Shown here piece after piece: positions 36,448-45,284 of a DNA stretch of 64,000 nt. The number at the start of each line of letters is the position of its first letter. Within the stretch, counting starts at the first letter, position 1. Both the position numbers and the translations under genes were made by a program. Source of the stretch: Rubrivivax sp. (GTDB lineage Bacteria; Pseudomonadota; Gammaproteobacteria; Burkholderiales; Burkholderiaceae_C); NCBI GenBank assembly GCA_004210455.1, contig SEFA01000029.1, positions 1 to 64,000 of the forward strand, given 5' to 3'. A model generated the notes under the pieces. It searched no databases and had not been told where the DNA came from. It saw nothing but the letters and a program-made list of their open reading frames with translations.

Positions 36448-38727
36448 TTACTTCTTCGTGTCGATCACGCAATCCACGTAGTAGCGCGTGATGCCGTCGT
36501 CGCCCTTCTCCGCCACGAGTCCGTGGACGTCGGTGGCGAAACCCGGGAACTTGGCGTTGAAGTCTCTGGTGAACTTCAGGTAGTCGACGATGCGCTTGTT
36601 GAAGCGTTCGCCCGGGATCAGCAGCGGGATACCCGGGGGATACGGCGTCAGCAGCGCGGTCGTGACCCGGCCTTCCAGCTTGTCGATCTCGACGCGCTCC
36701 GTCTTGCGATGCGCGATGTGCGCGTACGCATCCGACGGCTTCATCGCCGGCTCCAGCTCCGACAGGTAGACCTCGGTCGTCAGGCGCGCGATGTCGCCCG
36801 AGGCGTAGGCCTCGTGCACGCTCTGGCTCAGGTCGCGCAGGCCCATGCGCTCATAACGCGGGAAGGCCGCCACGAAGTCCGGCAGGATGCGCCAGATCGG
36901 CGCATTGCGGTCGTAGTCGTCCTTGAACTGCTGCAGCGCGGTCAGCAGCGTGTTCCAGCGACCCTTGGTGATGCCGATGGTGAACATGATGAAGAACGAG
37001 TACAGCCCCGTCTTCTCCACCACCACGCCGTGCTCGGCCAGGAACTTGGTGACGATGCTGGCCGGGATGCCCGTCTTGGCGAACTTGCCGCTCATGTCCA
37101 GTCCCGGCGTGATGACCGTGGACTTGATCGGATCCAGCATGTTGAAGCCGGCCTCGATCGGGCCGAAGCCGTGCCACTTCTCGTTGGCCTTGAGCATCCA
37201 GTCCGCGGCCTTGCCGATGCCGTCGCCGGCCAGCTTGTCCGGACCCCAGACCTTGAACCACCAGTCCTTGCCGTAGTCCTTCTCGACCTTGCGCATCGCG
37301 CGGCGGAAGTCCAGCGCCTCGCTGATGGATTCCTCCACCAGCGCCGTGCCGCCGGGCGGCTCCATCATCGCGGCTGCGACGTCGCAGCTGGCGATGATCG
37401 AGTACTGCGGGCTGGTCGAGGTGTGCATCAGGTACGCCTCGTTGAACAGGTGCTTGTCCAGCTTGACGTTCTGCGAGTCCTGCACCAGCACCTGCGACGC
37501 CTGCGAGATGCCGGCCAGCAGCTTGTGGGTGGACTGCGTGGCGTAGACCATCGCGGTCTTCGGACGCGGCCGGTGCTTGCCCATCGCGTGGTACGAGCCG
37601 TAGAAGTTGTGGAAGGCCGCGTGCGGCAGCCACGCCTCGTCGAAGTGCAGCGTGTCGATCCAGCCGTCCAGCTTGCCCTTGATGGTCTCGGTGTTGTAGA
37701 GCACGCCGTCGTAGGTGCTCTGCGTCAGCGTCATGATCCGCGGCTTGGCCTTCTTGGCGTCCACGCCCTTGAGCAGCGGGTTCTTGGCGATCTTCCTGCG
37801 GATGGTTTCGGGCGAGAACTCGCTCTCCGGGATCGGGCCGATGATGCCGTAGTGGTTGCGCGTGGGCGTCATGAAGACCGGCACCGCGCCGGTCATGATG
37901 ATGCTGTGCAGGATGGACTTGTGGCAGTTGCGGTCCACGACCACGATGTCGCCCGGCGCCACCGTGTGGTGCCAGACCATCTTGTTGGACGTCGAGGTGC
38001 CGTTGGTGACGAAGAAGCAGTGGTCCGCGTTGAAGATGCGGGCGGCGTTCTTCTCGCTCTCGGCGACCGGGCCGGTGTGGTCCAGCAACTGGCCGAGCTC
38101 CTCGACCGCGTTGCAGACGTCGGCGCGCAGCATGTTCTCGCCGAAGAACTGGTGGAACATCTGGCCGACAGGGCTCTTCAGGAAGGCCACGCCGCCGGAG
38201 TGCCCCGGGCAGTGCCACGAGTAGGAACCGTCCTGCGCATAGGCCATCAGCGCCTTGAAGAACGGCGGCGCCAGGCCGTCGAGGTAGCTCCTGGACTCGC
38301 GGATGATGTGACGCGCCACGAACTCGGGCGTGTCCTCGAACATGTGGATGAAGCCGTGCAGCTCGCGCAGCACGTCGTTGGGCAGATGCTGCGAGGTGCG
38401 CGTCTCGCCGTAGACGTAAATGGGGATGTCCGCATTCTTGAAGCGGATCTCCTGGATGAACTTGCGCAGGTTCAGGACCGCCGGATCCAGCTCGGCGCCG
38501 TCGCCATTGCCGGAGAACTCCTCGTCGTCGATGGACAGGATGAAGGCGCTGGCGCGGCTCTGCTGCTGGGCGAACTGGCTCAGGTCGCCGTAGCTCGTGA
38601 CGCCCAGGACTTCGAAGCCCTCTTTCTGTATGGCCTCCGCGAGCGCGCGGATGCCCAAACCCGAGGTGTTCTCGGAGCGATAGTCCTCGTCGATGATGAC
38701 GATGGGAAAGCGGAAACGCGGCGTCAT
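36448..38727 (-). CDS. Arginine/lysine/ornithine decarboxylase (PLP fold type I)
   Basis: A 759-residue group III amino-acid decarboxylase, the SpeF/CadA/AdiA-like family of acid-stress and polyamine enzymes. I chose ATG 38727 with GGAGGC upstream; the frame extends 9 codons further. The N-terminal response-regulator-like wing domain (RFPIVIIDEDYRSENTSGLG) is followed by the PLP domain with HKSILHSIIMTGAVPV, then TLHFDEAWLPHAAFH. The PLP-binding Lys is in QSTHKLLAGISQAS (about residue 400). The C-terminal domain contains TPYPPGIPLLIPGERF. Substrate choice among Arg, Lys and Orn cannot be read with confidence. It is divergent from nfeD across 290 bp. Confidence 0.92.
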   Translation of the reverse strand: MTPRFRFPIVIIDEDYRSENTSGLGIRALAEAIQKEGFEVLGVTSYGDLSQFAQQQSRASAFILSIDDEEFSGNGDGAELDPAVLNLRKFIQEIRFKNADIPIYVYGETRTSQHLPNDVLRELHGFIHMFEDTPEFVARHIIRESRSYLDGLAPPFFKALMAYAQDGSYSWHCPGHSGGVAFLKSPVGQMFHQFFGENMLRADVCNAVEELGQLLDHTGPVAESEKNAARIFNADHCFFVTNGTSTSNKMVWHHTVAPGDIVVVDRNCHKSILHSIIMTGAVPVFMTPTRNHYGIIGPIPESEFSPETIRRKIAKNPLLKGVDAKKAKPRIMTLTQSTYDGVLYNTETIKGKLDGWIDTLHFDEAWLPHAAFHNFYGSYHAMGKHRPRPKTAMVYATQSTHKLLAGISQASQVLVQDSQNVKLDKHLFNEAYLMHTSTSPQYSIIASCDVAAAMMEPPGGTALVEESISEALDFRRAMRKVEKDYGKDWWFKVWGPDKLAGDGIGKAADWMLKANEKWHGFGPIEAGFNMLDPIKSTVITPGLDMSGKFAKTGIPASIVTKFLAEHGVVVEKTGLYSFFIMFTIGITKGRWNTLLTALQQFKDDYDRNAPIWRILPDFVAAFPRYERMGLRDLSQSVHEAYASGDIARLTTEVYLSELEPAMKPSDAYAHIAHRKTERVEIDKLEGRVTTALLTPYPPGIPLLIPGERFNKRIVDYLKFTRDFNAKFPGFATDVHGLVAEKGDDGITRYYVDCVIDTKK

Positions 38728-39017
38728 GGAAGCCTCCGGATCGGGGCAGGTCAAACAAGAAAGGCGCGAAGTGTAGGGCTAGAGCCGTGTCACGCAAGTG
38801 TTGAAGGGGCGTTGTCGCAGAAACAGAACGGCCATGCCGCCGGTCTCCCGTCAATGACCCGGGGATGGGATCTCAACCGCTCGCTCAATGGTTTGAAAAA
38901 GCGGGAGCCCACCCCCTTCGGAGCGACCCGGCAAGCACCGACCCCGGGCGTACACTGACCTGACTCGAAAGGACCGGGCGAATCACGGATCGACCGGCGT
39001 TGAGCTAGGAGGAATCG

Positions 39018-39449
39018 ATGGACTGGCGTCTCGCCACCTGGTGGTGGGTGATCTGCGGTGTGCTGGTGGCGGCGGAGCTCGCGACCGGCACGACGTTCTA
39101 TCTCTTGATGCTGGCGCTCGGCGCCGCGGCAGCCGCGTTGTCGGCTCACCTGGGCGGTCCGTTCTGGATGCAGCTGGTGATCGCCGCGGTGATCGGCGGC
39201 GGCGCGGTGACCTGGTGGCACCTGCGCCTGCGCCGCCATCCCAGACTGCCGGCGGCGGAGAACCCCAACGTGAACCTCGACATCGGCCAGAGCCTGGACG
39301 TCGCGCACTGGCGCGCCGACGGCACCGCCGAGGTCCGTTATCGCGGCGCCGCCTGGCAGGCGCGCTTCGTCGGCACCGGCGCGCCGGTCATCGGACGGCA
39401 TGTGATCCGTGGCGTCGACGGCAGTTGCCTGCTCGTCGAGCCCGCCTGA
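39018..39449 (+). CDS. NfeD family protein (short form)
   Basis: A 143-residue membrane protein: two or three hydrophobic segments (about 8-65, including WWVICGVLVAAELATGTTFY) and a C-terminal OB-fold domain (GQSLDVAHWRADGTAEVRYR, GVDGSCLLVEPA). It is the short NfeD1b type without a ClpP-like protease domain. Such proteins pair with an SPFH/stomatin protein, and that partner gene begins 73 bp downstream. The ribosome-binding site is TAGGAGGAAT. Confidence 0.92.
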   Translation: MDWRLATWWWVICGVLVAAELATGTTFYLLMLALGAAAAALSAHLGGPFWMQLVIAAVIGGGAVTWWHLRLRRHPRLPAAENPNVNLDIGQSLDVAHWRADGTAEVRYRGAAWQARFVGTGAPVIGRHVIRGVDGSCLLVEPA

Positions 39450-39522
39450 CGCGCCTCACGCCACCCCGGGCCGCCACGCCCCGTTCCGTTTCAATGTCAT
39501 TCCCTGGAGGAGAGTCCCGCTC

Positions 39523-40449
39523 ATGGAAATCATCGCCCTGGTCATCCTGATCGTCGCCGTCGTCTTTGTCATTCAATCGGTGAAGGTGGTCCCGCAGCAG
39601 AACGCCTGGGTCGTGGAACGCCTCGGCAAGTACCACGGCACGCTGACGCCCGGCCTGAACATCCTGGTGCCCTTCGTGGACCGGCTGGCCTACAAGCATT
39701 CGCTCAAGGAGATCCCGCTGGACGTGCCCAGCCAGGTCTGCATCACGCGCGACAACACCCAGCTGACGGTGGACGGCATCCTGTATTTCCAGGTGACCGA
39801 CGCCATGCGTGCCAGCTACGGCTCGAGCAACTACATCATCGCGATCACGCAGCTGGCGCAGACCACGCTGCGCTCGGTGATCGGCCGCATGGAGCTGGAC
39901 CGGACCTTCGAGGAGCGCGACGTGATCAACAGCTCGGTCGTGCAGGCGCTGGACGAGGCGGCGCTGAACTGGGGCGTGAAGGTGCTGCGTTACGAGATCA
40001 AGGACCTGACGCCGCCGGCGGAGATCCTGCGCTCGATGCAGGCGCAGATCACCGCGGAGCGCGAGAAGCGCGCGCTGATCGCCGCCTCGGAAGGTCGCCG
40101 CCAGGAGCAGATCAACATCGCGACCGGCGAACGCGAGGCGGCGATCGCCCGTTCCGAGGGCGAGAAGCAGGCCGAGATCAACAAGGCGCAGGGCGAGGCT
40201 GCGGCCATCACGGCGGTGGCCGAGGCCAGCGCCGACGCGATCCGCAAGATCGCCGCGGCGATCCAGCAGCCGGGCGGCGGCGACGCCGTGCAGTTGAAGG
40301 TCGCGGAGAAAGCGGTCGAGGCCTTCTCGCAACTGGCCCAGAAGAACAACACGATGATCGTGCCGGCCAACATGAGCGAGGTCTCCGGGCTGATCGGCAC
40401 GGCGATGGCGCTGATCAAGAGCGACAAGGTGATCCAGCCGGGCCGCTGA
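39523..40449 (+). CDS. qmcA: SPFH/stomatin-like membrane protein (QmcA-type)
   Basis: A 308-residue paraslipin. An N-terminal membrane anchor (MEIIALVILIVAVVFVI) is followed by the SPFH domain (VVPQQNAWVVERLGKYHGTL, DVPSQVCITRDNTQLTVDGI) and a long charged coiled coil (about 190-260, AEREKRALIAASEGRRQEQI). It ends in the hydrophobic GLIGTAMALI oligomerisation tail. It probably forms large ring assemblies in the inner membrane with the upstream NfeD protein and takes part in membrane-protein quality control. The ATG has a strong GGAGGAGAG ribosome-binding site. Confidence 0.94.
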   Translation: MEIIALVILIVAVVFVIQSVKVVPQQNAWVVERLGKYHGTLTPGLNILVPFVDRLAYKHSLKEIPLDVPSQVCITRDNTQLTVDGILYFQVTDAMRASYGSSNYIIAITQLAQTTLRSVIGRMELDRTFEERDVINSSVVQALDEAALNWGVKVLRYEIKDLTPPAEILRSMQAQITAEREKRALIAASEGRRQEQINIATGEREAAIARSEGEKQAEINKAQGEAAAITAVAEASADAIRKIAAAIQQPGGGDAVQLKVAEKAVEAFSQLAQKNNTMIVPANMSEVSGLIGTAMALIKSDKVIQPGR

Positions 40450-40551
40450 AAAACGCGGCGCTGAAGCCGAGGCGGGCGGCGCGTCGGCGCCCTCCTTCCG
40501 CCTCTGTCGCACGTCGCGCCGCAACTTTCATTCGGAGCGAAAAATCTGCGC

Positions 40552-40557
40552 TATGAT
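40552..40557 (+). promoter_or_regulatory. Probable -10 box of the tRNA-Ser promoter
   Basis: TATGAT lies 10 bp before the mature tRNA 5' end. No good TTGACA-like -35 is seen at 16-18 bp, so the -35 is weak. Confidence 0.5.
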
Positions 40558-40567
40558 GGCGGGCTTC

Positions 40568-40658
40568 GGAGAGATGGATGAGCGGTTTAAGTCGCACGCC
40601 TGGAAAGCGTGTGTAGGTTAATAGCCTACCGAGGGTTCGAATCCCTCTCTCTCCGCCA
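40568..40658 (+). tRNA. serW: tRNA-Ser (anticodon GGA)
   Basis: A 91-nt class II tRNA. The acceptor stem GGAGAGA pairs with TCTCTCC, the discriminator is G and the CCA is encoded. The anticodon stem-loop CACGC-CTGGAAA-GCGTG gives anticodon GGA, reading UCC and UCU. The long variable arm (TAGGTTAATAGCCTA) and the T loop GGGTTCGAATCCC are typical of tRNA-Ser. It is followed by an intrinsic terminator. No integrase or attachment duplication is visible next to it. Confidence 0.97.
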
Positions 40659-40672
40659 AGACGCATGAACAA

Positions 40673-40702
40673 CGGGCCCTGAGTGATCAGGGCCCGTTTT
40701 CT
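40673..40702 (+). terminator. Intrinsic terminator of tRNA-Ser
   Basis: Perfect 10-bp stem CGGGCCCTGA / TCAGGGCCCG with a GTGA loop, followed by TTTTCTTTT. Confidence 0.93.
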
Positions 40703-40747
40703 TTTGTCGCGGGATCAATGTCGTCGCGGGAACTATCATCCCGCCCC

Positions 40748-41374
40748 ATGCTGACCTTCGAACAATTCTTCGGCTTCCTGCTCGCCGCCACGCTGATCAC
40801 CGCGTCGCCGGGGCCGGACAACCTGATGGTGCTCGGCATGGGCGTATCCAAGGGCCGTCGGCACGGCATGGCCTTCGGGCTCGGGTGCGCGCTCGGTTGC
40901 CTGAGCCACACGGTGCTGGCCGCCATCGGCGTCAGCGCGCTGATCGCCGCATCGCCGGTCGCGTTCACCGCGCTCAGGGTCTGCGGCGGGCTCTACCTGA
41001 TCTGGCTCGGCATCAAGGCGCTGCGCAGCCGCGGCGGCGCCACCGTCGGCGATGCCTCGCAGGTCGAGGACTCCCTCTCGCGCCTGTTCTTCAAGGGCGT
41101 CTTCGCCAACGCCATCAACCCGAAGGTCGTCCTCTTCTTCCTTTCCTTCCTGCCGCAGTTCGTCGTGCCCGCGCAGGGACACATGGCCGCGCAGACGGCC
41201 CTGCTCGGACTGACCTTCACGCTGCAGGCGGCGGTGCTGTTCGGCCTGCTGGGCTACTTCGCCGGCGCGATCGGCCAATGGCTGCAGCGCAAGCCTCGCG
41301 CGGGGCTGTGGCTGGACCGCATCGCCGGCGCGGTGTTCGTGGCGCTGGGCTTGCGCCTGATCGTGGCGCGCTGA
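40748..41374 (+). CDS. LysE/RhtB family amino-acid exporter
   Basis: A 208-residue inner-membrane protein with about six helices. The family signature [20 protein letters not shown] sits near residue 20, followed by [20 protein letters not shown]. The loop [20 protein letters not shown] (about 115) is also diagnostic. It exports amino acids or related small molecules; the substrate is unknown. ATG 40748 is preferred over an in-frame upstream start that lacks a conserved sequence. Confidence 0.92.
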   Translation: MLTFEQFFGFLLAATLITASPGPDNLMVLGMGVSKGRRHGMAFGLGCALGCLSHTVLAAIGVSALIAASPVAFTALRVCGGLYLIWLGIKALRSRGGATVGDASQVEDSLSRLFFKGVFANAINPKVVLFFLSFLPQFVVPAQGHMAAQTALLGLTFTLQAAVLFGLLGYFAGAIGQWLQRKPRAGLWLDRIAGAVFVALGLRLIVAR

Positions 41375-41447
41375 CCGGGGGGCCAACGGGGGCATAACGG
41401 GGAATACGGATTGCCGTTCGTCCCCATCCCCTCGTCAGGAGCATTCC

Positions 41448-41975
41448 ATGACCCTTCGTCCCTTGCTCGCCGCCGTCCTGGTGGCCTGCCTGCCCGCGAC
41501 CGCCGCACTCGCCGCCGAAGCCACCGTGACCTTGAAGGTTGCCACCCCTCAGGGAGAAGGCGGCCCGGTCGGCACCGTCACGATGGAGGACACGAAGTAC
41601 GGCCTCGTGTTCACGCCCAAGCTCACCGGCCTGCCGCCGGGGTTGCACGGCTTCCATGTCCATGCCAACCCGTCCTGCGCCGCCGCCGACAAGGACGGCA
41701 AGCCCTCCCCCGCCGAAGCGGCGGGCGGCCATTTCGATCCGAAGAAGTCCGGCAAGCACGGCGAGCCCTGGGGCGACGGCCACCTGGGCGACCTGCCGCC
41801 GATGTTCGTGAACGGGGAAGGCGAAGCCAGCCAACCCGTGCTCGCGCCTCGCCTGAAGCTGGCGGACGTCAAGGGCCACGCGCTGATGGTCCATGCGGGC
41901 GGCGACAACCATGCCGACCATCCCGCGCCGCTCGGCGGTGGCGGCGCGCGCATCGCCTGCGGCGTGATCCAGTGA
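41448..41975 (+). CDS. sodC: Periplasmic Cu/Zn superoxide dismutase
   Basis: A 175-residue protein with a signal peptide ([17 protein letters not shown]). The copper ligands are in [11 protein letters not shown] and the zinc ligands in [13 protein letters not shown] with a following Asp. The last copper-ligand region is [20 protein letters not shown], and the partner cysteine is in IACGVIQ at the end. It converts superoxide in the periplasm. The ribosome-binding site is AGGAGCATTCC. The last codons GTG ATC CAG and the stop TGA lie inside an 8-bp tandem array that runs on for 83 bp past the stop. Confidence 0.95.
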   Translation: MTLRPLLAAVLVACLPATAALAAEATVTLKVATPQGEGGPVGTVTMEDTKYGLVFTPKLTGLPPGLHGFHVHANPSCAAADKDGKPSPAEAAGGHFDPKKSGKHGEPWGDGHLGDLPPMFVNGEGEASQPVLAPRLKLADVKGHALMVHAGGDNHADHPAPLGGGGARIACGVIQ

Positions 41976-42058
41976 TCCAGTGATCCAGTGATCCAGTGAT
42001 CCAGTGATCCAGTGATCCAGTGATCCAGTGATCCAGTGATCCAGTGATCCAGTGATCC
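41964..42058. repeat. 8-bp tandem repeat array (GTGATCCA, about 12 copies) over the sodC stop codon
   Basis: Eleven perfect head-to-tail copies of GTGATCCA plus a 7-bp partial copy, with no mismatch. The sodC stop is in the second unit. Each unit holds a GATC site, 12 in 95 bp. Perfect identity implies active slippage, so the copy number should vary between isolates. The array lies between sodC and the convergent MauE-MauD fusion gene. Confidence 0.98.
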
Positions 42059-42119
42059 GCTGGATGGCGGATCCTGGAGAGCGGCAAGAGGCGCCCCGGC
42101 ACGAGCCGGGGCATGCCGC

Positions 42120-43205
42120 TCAGGCGGAGGCCAACGGCAACGCGCGCCCTTCACCGTGCGTCAGCACCGGCGCGTCGTACAGCGCGCGGATCGCGTCGCG
42201 CCCCACCGCCACCGTGCTCAGGATGCGCCCATCGGCGCCCACCCACAGCGCGCTCGGCGTGGCGATCACGCCGAAGAGCTGGTTGATGTCCTGTCCCGAC
42301 TGCAGCACCACGCGATCCGGCGCGAGGTTGTTGAAGGTCGTGCGGTTCGACTCGGCGCTGCCGCTGCTGATCGTGAGCCAGTGCACCGGCTCATTGTCCT
42401 GACGGCGCCAGGACGCCATCTCCTTCATGACCTCGTGGCACGGCGCGCATTGCGGTCCGACGAAAACCAGCAGCTGCGAGCCCGACTGCGCGACGTAGTC
42501 CGCCAGCGTGCGCGTGTTCCCCGCCACGGTCGTCGCGGCGAAGGCCGGGGCTGCCTGCCCGACGTGCAGCACCTGATTCGACACCAGCGTCTCCAGGCTG
42601 GGCACGCCGCCGGCGGGCTCGATGCCCAGGGACTGCAACCGTAGCTCCAGGTGATCGATCTTCAGCAGCAGGCGCCCCTGCTGGCGCGCCAGATGCAGCA
42701 CCAGCCAACCCAGCAGTCCCACCGCCAGCACCAGCACGGTCGACAGCAAGACCTGCCCCCGCCCACCGGAGACCAGCGTGCCGGTCAACGATGCCGCGCC
42801 TTCGGCCGCCAACGCGCCTGACAGCAGCCAGGCCGCCAGCGCGACCAGCAGGCCGTTGCGCGCGACGCTGGCCCACGAGATCGGCTGCGAGCGCGTCTGC
42901 CCGAAGCAGTTGCACGAGGGCTTGTTGCCCTGCGCCAGCTGCACCGCCATCGCCGCGGCGAACACGGCCAGCAGCCCGGCCGCCAGCGCGATGCCGAGCG
43001 CCGGCGCCCACGGGAGCACGACCAGCAGCGCAACCGCGAACTCCAGCAGCGGCAGCACCCAGGCGCCCGAACGCGCCAGCGCCGCCGGTACGCCGAAGCT
43101 GCGCAGCGCCTGCGCGGTCGCGTCCGGCTCCGCCAGCTTGGACCACGCCGCGAGCGCGAACACGCCCGCCAGGAACCAGCCCCCCAACACGATCAGGATG
43201 TCCAC
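42120..43205 (-). CDS. MauE-MauD fusion: DoxX-like membrane domain plus thioredoxin-like domain
   Basis: 361 residues from GTG 43205, with GGGAG upstream. The N-terminal part (about 1-175) is a MauE/DoxX-like domain with four to five membrane helices and the conserved SKLAEPDATAQALRSFGVP and KPSCNCFGQ motifs (Cys 98 and 100). The C-terminal part (about 205-350) is a TlpA/MauD-like thioredoxin domain with CAPC at 253-256 (VGPQCAPCHEVMKEM), facing the periplasm. MauE and MauD are separate proteins in methylamine utilisation, where they help form the disulfides of the cysteine-rich light chain. Here they are fused, and no methylamine dehydrogenase gene is visible. The upstream neighbour is a 34-cysteine Tat substrate, the obvious candidate client. 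Confidence 0.88.
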   Translation of the reverse strand: MDILIVLGGWFLAGVFALAAWSKLAEPDATAQALRSFGVPAALARSGAWVLPLLEFAVALLVVLPWAPALGIALAAGLLAVFAAAMAVQLAQGNKPSCNCFGQTRSQPISWASVARNGLLVALAAWLLSGALAAEGAASLTGTLVSGGRGQVLLSTVLVLAVGLLGWLVLHLARQQGRLLLKIDHLELRLQSLGIEPAGGVPSLETLVSNQVLHVGQAAPAFAATTVAGNTRTLADYVAQSGSQLLVFVGPQCAPCHEVMKEMASWRRQDNEPVHWLTISSGSAESNRTTFNNLAPDRVVLQSGQDINQLFGVIATPSALWVGADGRILSTVAVGRDAIRALYDAPVLTHGEGRALPLASA

Positions 43206-43260
43206 GATGCGTCTCCCTTCCCGTTGCGTTTCGTCTGTCCGGTGTCGCCACCAATGGTTG

Positions 43261-43282
43261 CGCCCGGCCGACCGGCCGGGCG
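43261..43282. other. Perfect 9-bp-stem hairpin between two cluster genes
   Basis: CGCCCGGCC-GACC-GGCCGGGCG lies in the 106-bp gap between the cysteine-rich gene and the MauE-MauD fusion. Without a T-run it is more likely an mRNA-processing or attenuating structure than a full terminator. Confidence 0.6.
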
Positions 43283-43311
43283 ACGTGAAAAGGCCTTGCG
43301 CTGCCCTGCGG

Positions 43312-44379
43312 TTACTTGGCCCGCATCTCGCCGGAACCCTGCGCCGGGCCGGCGGTCGTCATGCCGACACTGGGCACCGACGCCGAGCGGCTCGCCAGAC
43401 TCGACCCGACCACGAAGCAGGGTCGGATGCAGATGGGCGTCGAACCGCAGCAGGTCACGCTGACGCAGGCCCATCCCGACGGGCATCCCGCGGACGACGA
43501 GCAGGTCGGCAGCCCCGAACACGACTGAGGCAGATGGCAGAAGCCGCGGCCCTCGATGGTCTGGAAGCAGACGCAACCGGGATCCTGGCAACTGGGCAGC
43601 GCGCCGCACGTGCCGCCGGGGCAGGTCGGGCAAGGCTGCGTGCCGCAGCAATCGCAACCGGCCTGCTGCGCCGCGGTGAAGGCGTCGCCGCCGGCGTTGT
43701 TGACCGCCTGGTAGTAGGCCCCCGCCGCCGCCTTGCAGGCGCCGCGCTTGATCTTGTTGCTGTCCACCGAGATCGGTCCGACCTGCACCATGTTGACCGG
43801 GTAGGCCGCGTCGCAGGAACCCGTCATGCAGCTGTAGAAGGTGTTGTCGCAACCGGCCTTGCCCTGGTTGCACTCGCCGTAGCAGCAGTCGTGGCCGTTG
43901 CAGCAGCCGAGGAAACTGGCCGCGCCGTACTGCGACGGGAACTGCGTGCCGCCGGCCGCCCCGCAGCCGTTGGGCGTGCAGCTGTAGCCCGGGTGCGCCA
44001 CCTTGTTCGGACAGGCCGCGAGGTCCGCCACCGGATGCTTGTTGGCGATGGCGCCGCTGGGCAGGCAGCACTGCAGCGCCGGGTCGTAGAGCTGGCGACC
44101 GCACAGGCAGTCCGCCGCCGCCTGCGCAGTGCGCGGCAACAGGCCGCCGGCCAGCGTGGAGAACACGCCCAGCACCGACACCTTCAGCACGTCGCGGCGC
44201 GAGCCCTGGCTGCCCAGCGAGCGGGTGAAGTTGTCGAAGGCGTTGTCCGCCAGGTGTCCCTGGAGGTCGATGGCGTCATCGGCGCGCAGCGCGGGCGAAT
44301 CGCTGGCGGAGAACCCGCCCATGCCGCGCCGCAGCAGCGCCGCGACGCGTTGCCCGAAACCGAAGGTGCGTTCTGTCAT
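43312..44379 (-). CDS. Tat-exported cysteine-rich protein with phospholipase-A2-like core
   Basis: 355 residues. After about 58 leader residues comes a twin-arginine signal, SRRDVLKVSVLGVFSTLAGG (60-79), with cleavage near TAQAAA. The mature part (about 265 residues) holds 34 cysteines. Its centre GCCNGHDCCYGECNQGKAGC (158-177), followed by DNTFYSCM, resembles the PLA2 active site CCxxHDxCY with His 163 and Asp 164. The C-terminal third is a run of Cys pairs (CPTCPGGTCG, CSSSAGCPSGWACVSVTCC). A folded, disulfide-bonded exported protein, perhaps a phospholipase or toxin, is inferred; Tat export of such a cysteine-rich protein is unusual. The long pre-Tat leader is odd. Start ATG has AAGGAG. 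It is followed by the MauE-MauD fusion. Confidence 0.75.
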   Translation of the reverse strand: MTERTFGFGQRVAALLRRGMGGFSASDSPALRADDAIDLQGHLADNAFDNFTRSLGSQGSRRDVLKVSVLGVFSTLAGGLLPRTAQAAADCLCGRQLYDPALQCCLPSGAIANKHPVADLAACPNKVAHPGYSCTPNGCGAAGGTQFPSQYGAASFLGCCNGHDCCYGECNQGKAGCDNTFYSCMTGSCDAAYPVNMVQVGPISVDSNKIKRGACKAAAGAYYQAVNNAGGDAFTAAQQAGCDCCGTQPCPTCPGGTCGALPSCQDPGCVCFQTIEGRGFCHLPQSCSGLPTCSSSAGCPSGWACVSVTCCGSTPICIRPCFVVGSSLASRSASVPSVGMTTAGPAQGSGEMRAK

Positions 44380-44402
44380 GGATCACTCCTTGCTGGCGCC
44401 GC

Positions 44403-45146
44403 TCAGGCGCGCGACGGCGTCAGCGTGTAATCGGCGGCCACCTTGCCGGCGTCGTCGGCCGCGTGGTCCCAGGCGACCAGGCTCGCGCCGGTCGATTCGG
44501 AACTGGTGCGCGGGCTCATCAGCTGGAAGCCGGACAAGGTCGCGCCGGGCGCCACGTGGTTGGGATACGGCGGCACCAGGTCCGAGGCGACCCAGGTCAC
44601 GTAGGTCATGCCGTCGGTGTCCGCTTCCCAGCCCGGGGGCGTACCCGTCACCGTCACCGGCGCGTTCACCGACAACGACAGCGTCGCGATGTGCTGGCCG
44701 CTGCCGGCCGGCTCATTGTTGGTCAGCGCGTAGCTCCAGTAGCTGGGCGTGGTCGTGACCGCGAGCGAGGCGCGCAGCTCATCGGCCGGGAAGCTTCCCG
44801 CCGCCGGCACCCGCACGTAGCGGCTCACCGTCAGTCCGTAGGCCACGCCGGCGACGACGTAGGACCCGCGCACCGTCAGCAGCAGGTTGGCGTTGTCCAC
44901 CAGCCCGGCGTCGGAGAACCGCCCGGCGAAGGTCGTGGACGACGAGGCCCCGAGCGTGCCCAGGTAAATGGGCGCATTGGGCGGACTCTGCCGCGTGGCG
45001 CTGCCGTAGGTGATGCTGGTGATCTGCACGCCCTGGAGCGCCGACTCACCGATGTTCATCAACGGGATGTTCAACCTCACCTGACCGGCGAAGCGCTGGA
45101 TGAAGGGCGCGCCGAGGGTCGCGCGCGCGGAGACGACTGTGGCCAT
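44403..45146 (-). CDS. Unknown protein with two immunoglobulin-like domains, in the cysteine-rich cluster
   Basis: A 247-residue protein I cannot assign. No signal peptide is visible (starts MATVVSARATLGAPFIQRFA). Composition is beta-rich with Ser/Thr/Gly. Segments such as RLNIPLMNIGESALQGVQIT and LGTLGASSSTTFAGRFSDAG resemble CARDB/DUF11-like immunoglobulin folds used in surface proteins. The second half (TTPSYWSYALTNNEPAGSGQ onward, LVPPYPNHVAPGATLSGFQL) looks like another such module. It contains no cysteine. It lies 23 bp upstream of the cysteine-rich gene on the same strand with AAGGGG before the ATG, so cotranscription is likely. Confidence 0.7.
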   Translation of the reverse strand: MATVVSARATLGAPFIQRFAGQVRLNIPLMNIGESALQGVQITSITYGSATRQSPPNAPIYLGTLGASSSTTFAGRFSDAGLVDNANLLLTVRGSYVVAGVAYGLTVSRYVRVPAAGSFPADELRASLAVTTTPSYWSYALTNNEPAGSGQHIATLSLSVNAPVTVTGTPPGWEADTDGMTYVTWVASDLVPPYPNHVAPGATLSGFQLMSPRTSSESTGASLVAWDHAADDAGKVAADYTLTPSRA

Positions 45147-45284
45147 GAATGCCCCTTGTGATGTCTCGAAGAGAGTCGATGTGGACCCGTCGTGCCGGGC
45201 GCTTCCGTGGATGCCCGAGGGCCGGTCGCTGCCGGGGACGGGAGAGGAAAGCGGCCGGCGGCGCGGTCCGCCGGCCGTCCGTGC

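Noticed and set aside
40568-40658. tRNA-Ser as an integration site for a genomic island
   Set aside because: The tRNA is intact, followed by its own terminator; there is no integrase gene and no repeated 3' end of the tRNA in the flanking DNA.
41964-42058. The sodC-end array as a CRISPR array
   Set aside because: Units are 8 bp, head to tail, without spacers; no cas genes are present.
42120-45146. A methylamine utilisation (mau) locus
   Set aside because: Only MauE- and MauD-like domains are present. No methylamine dehydrogenase subunits, and the cysteine-rich protein has a PLA2-like core, not the light-chain CxxC/Trp pattern I would expect.
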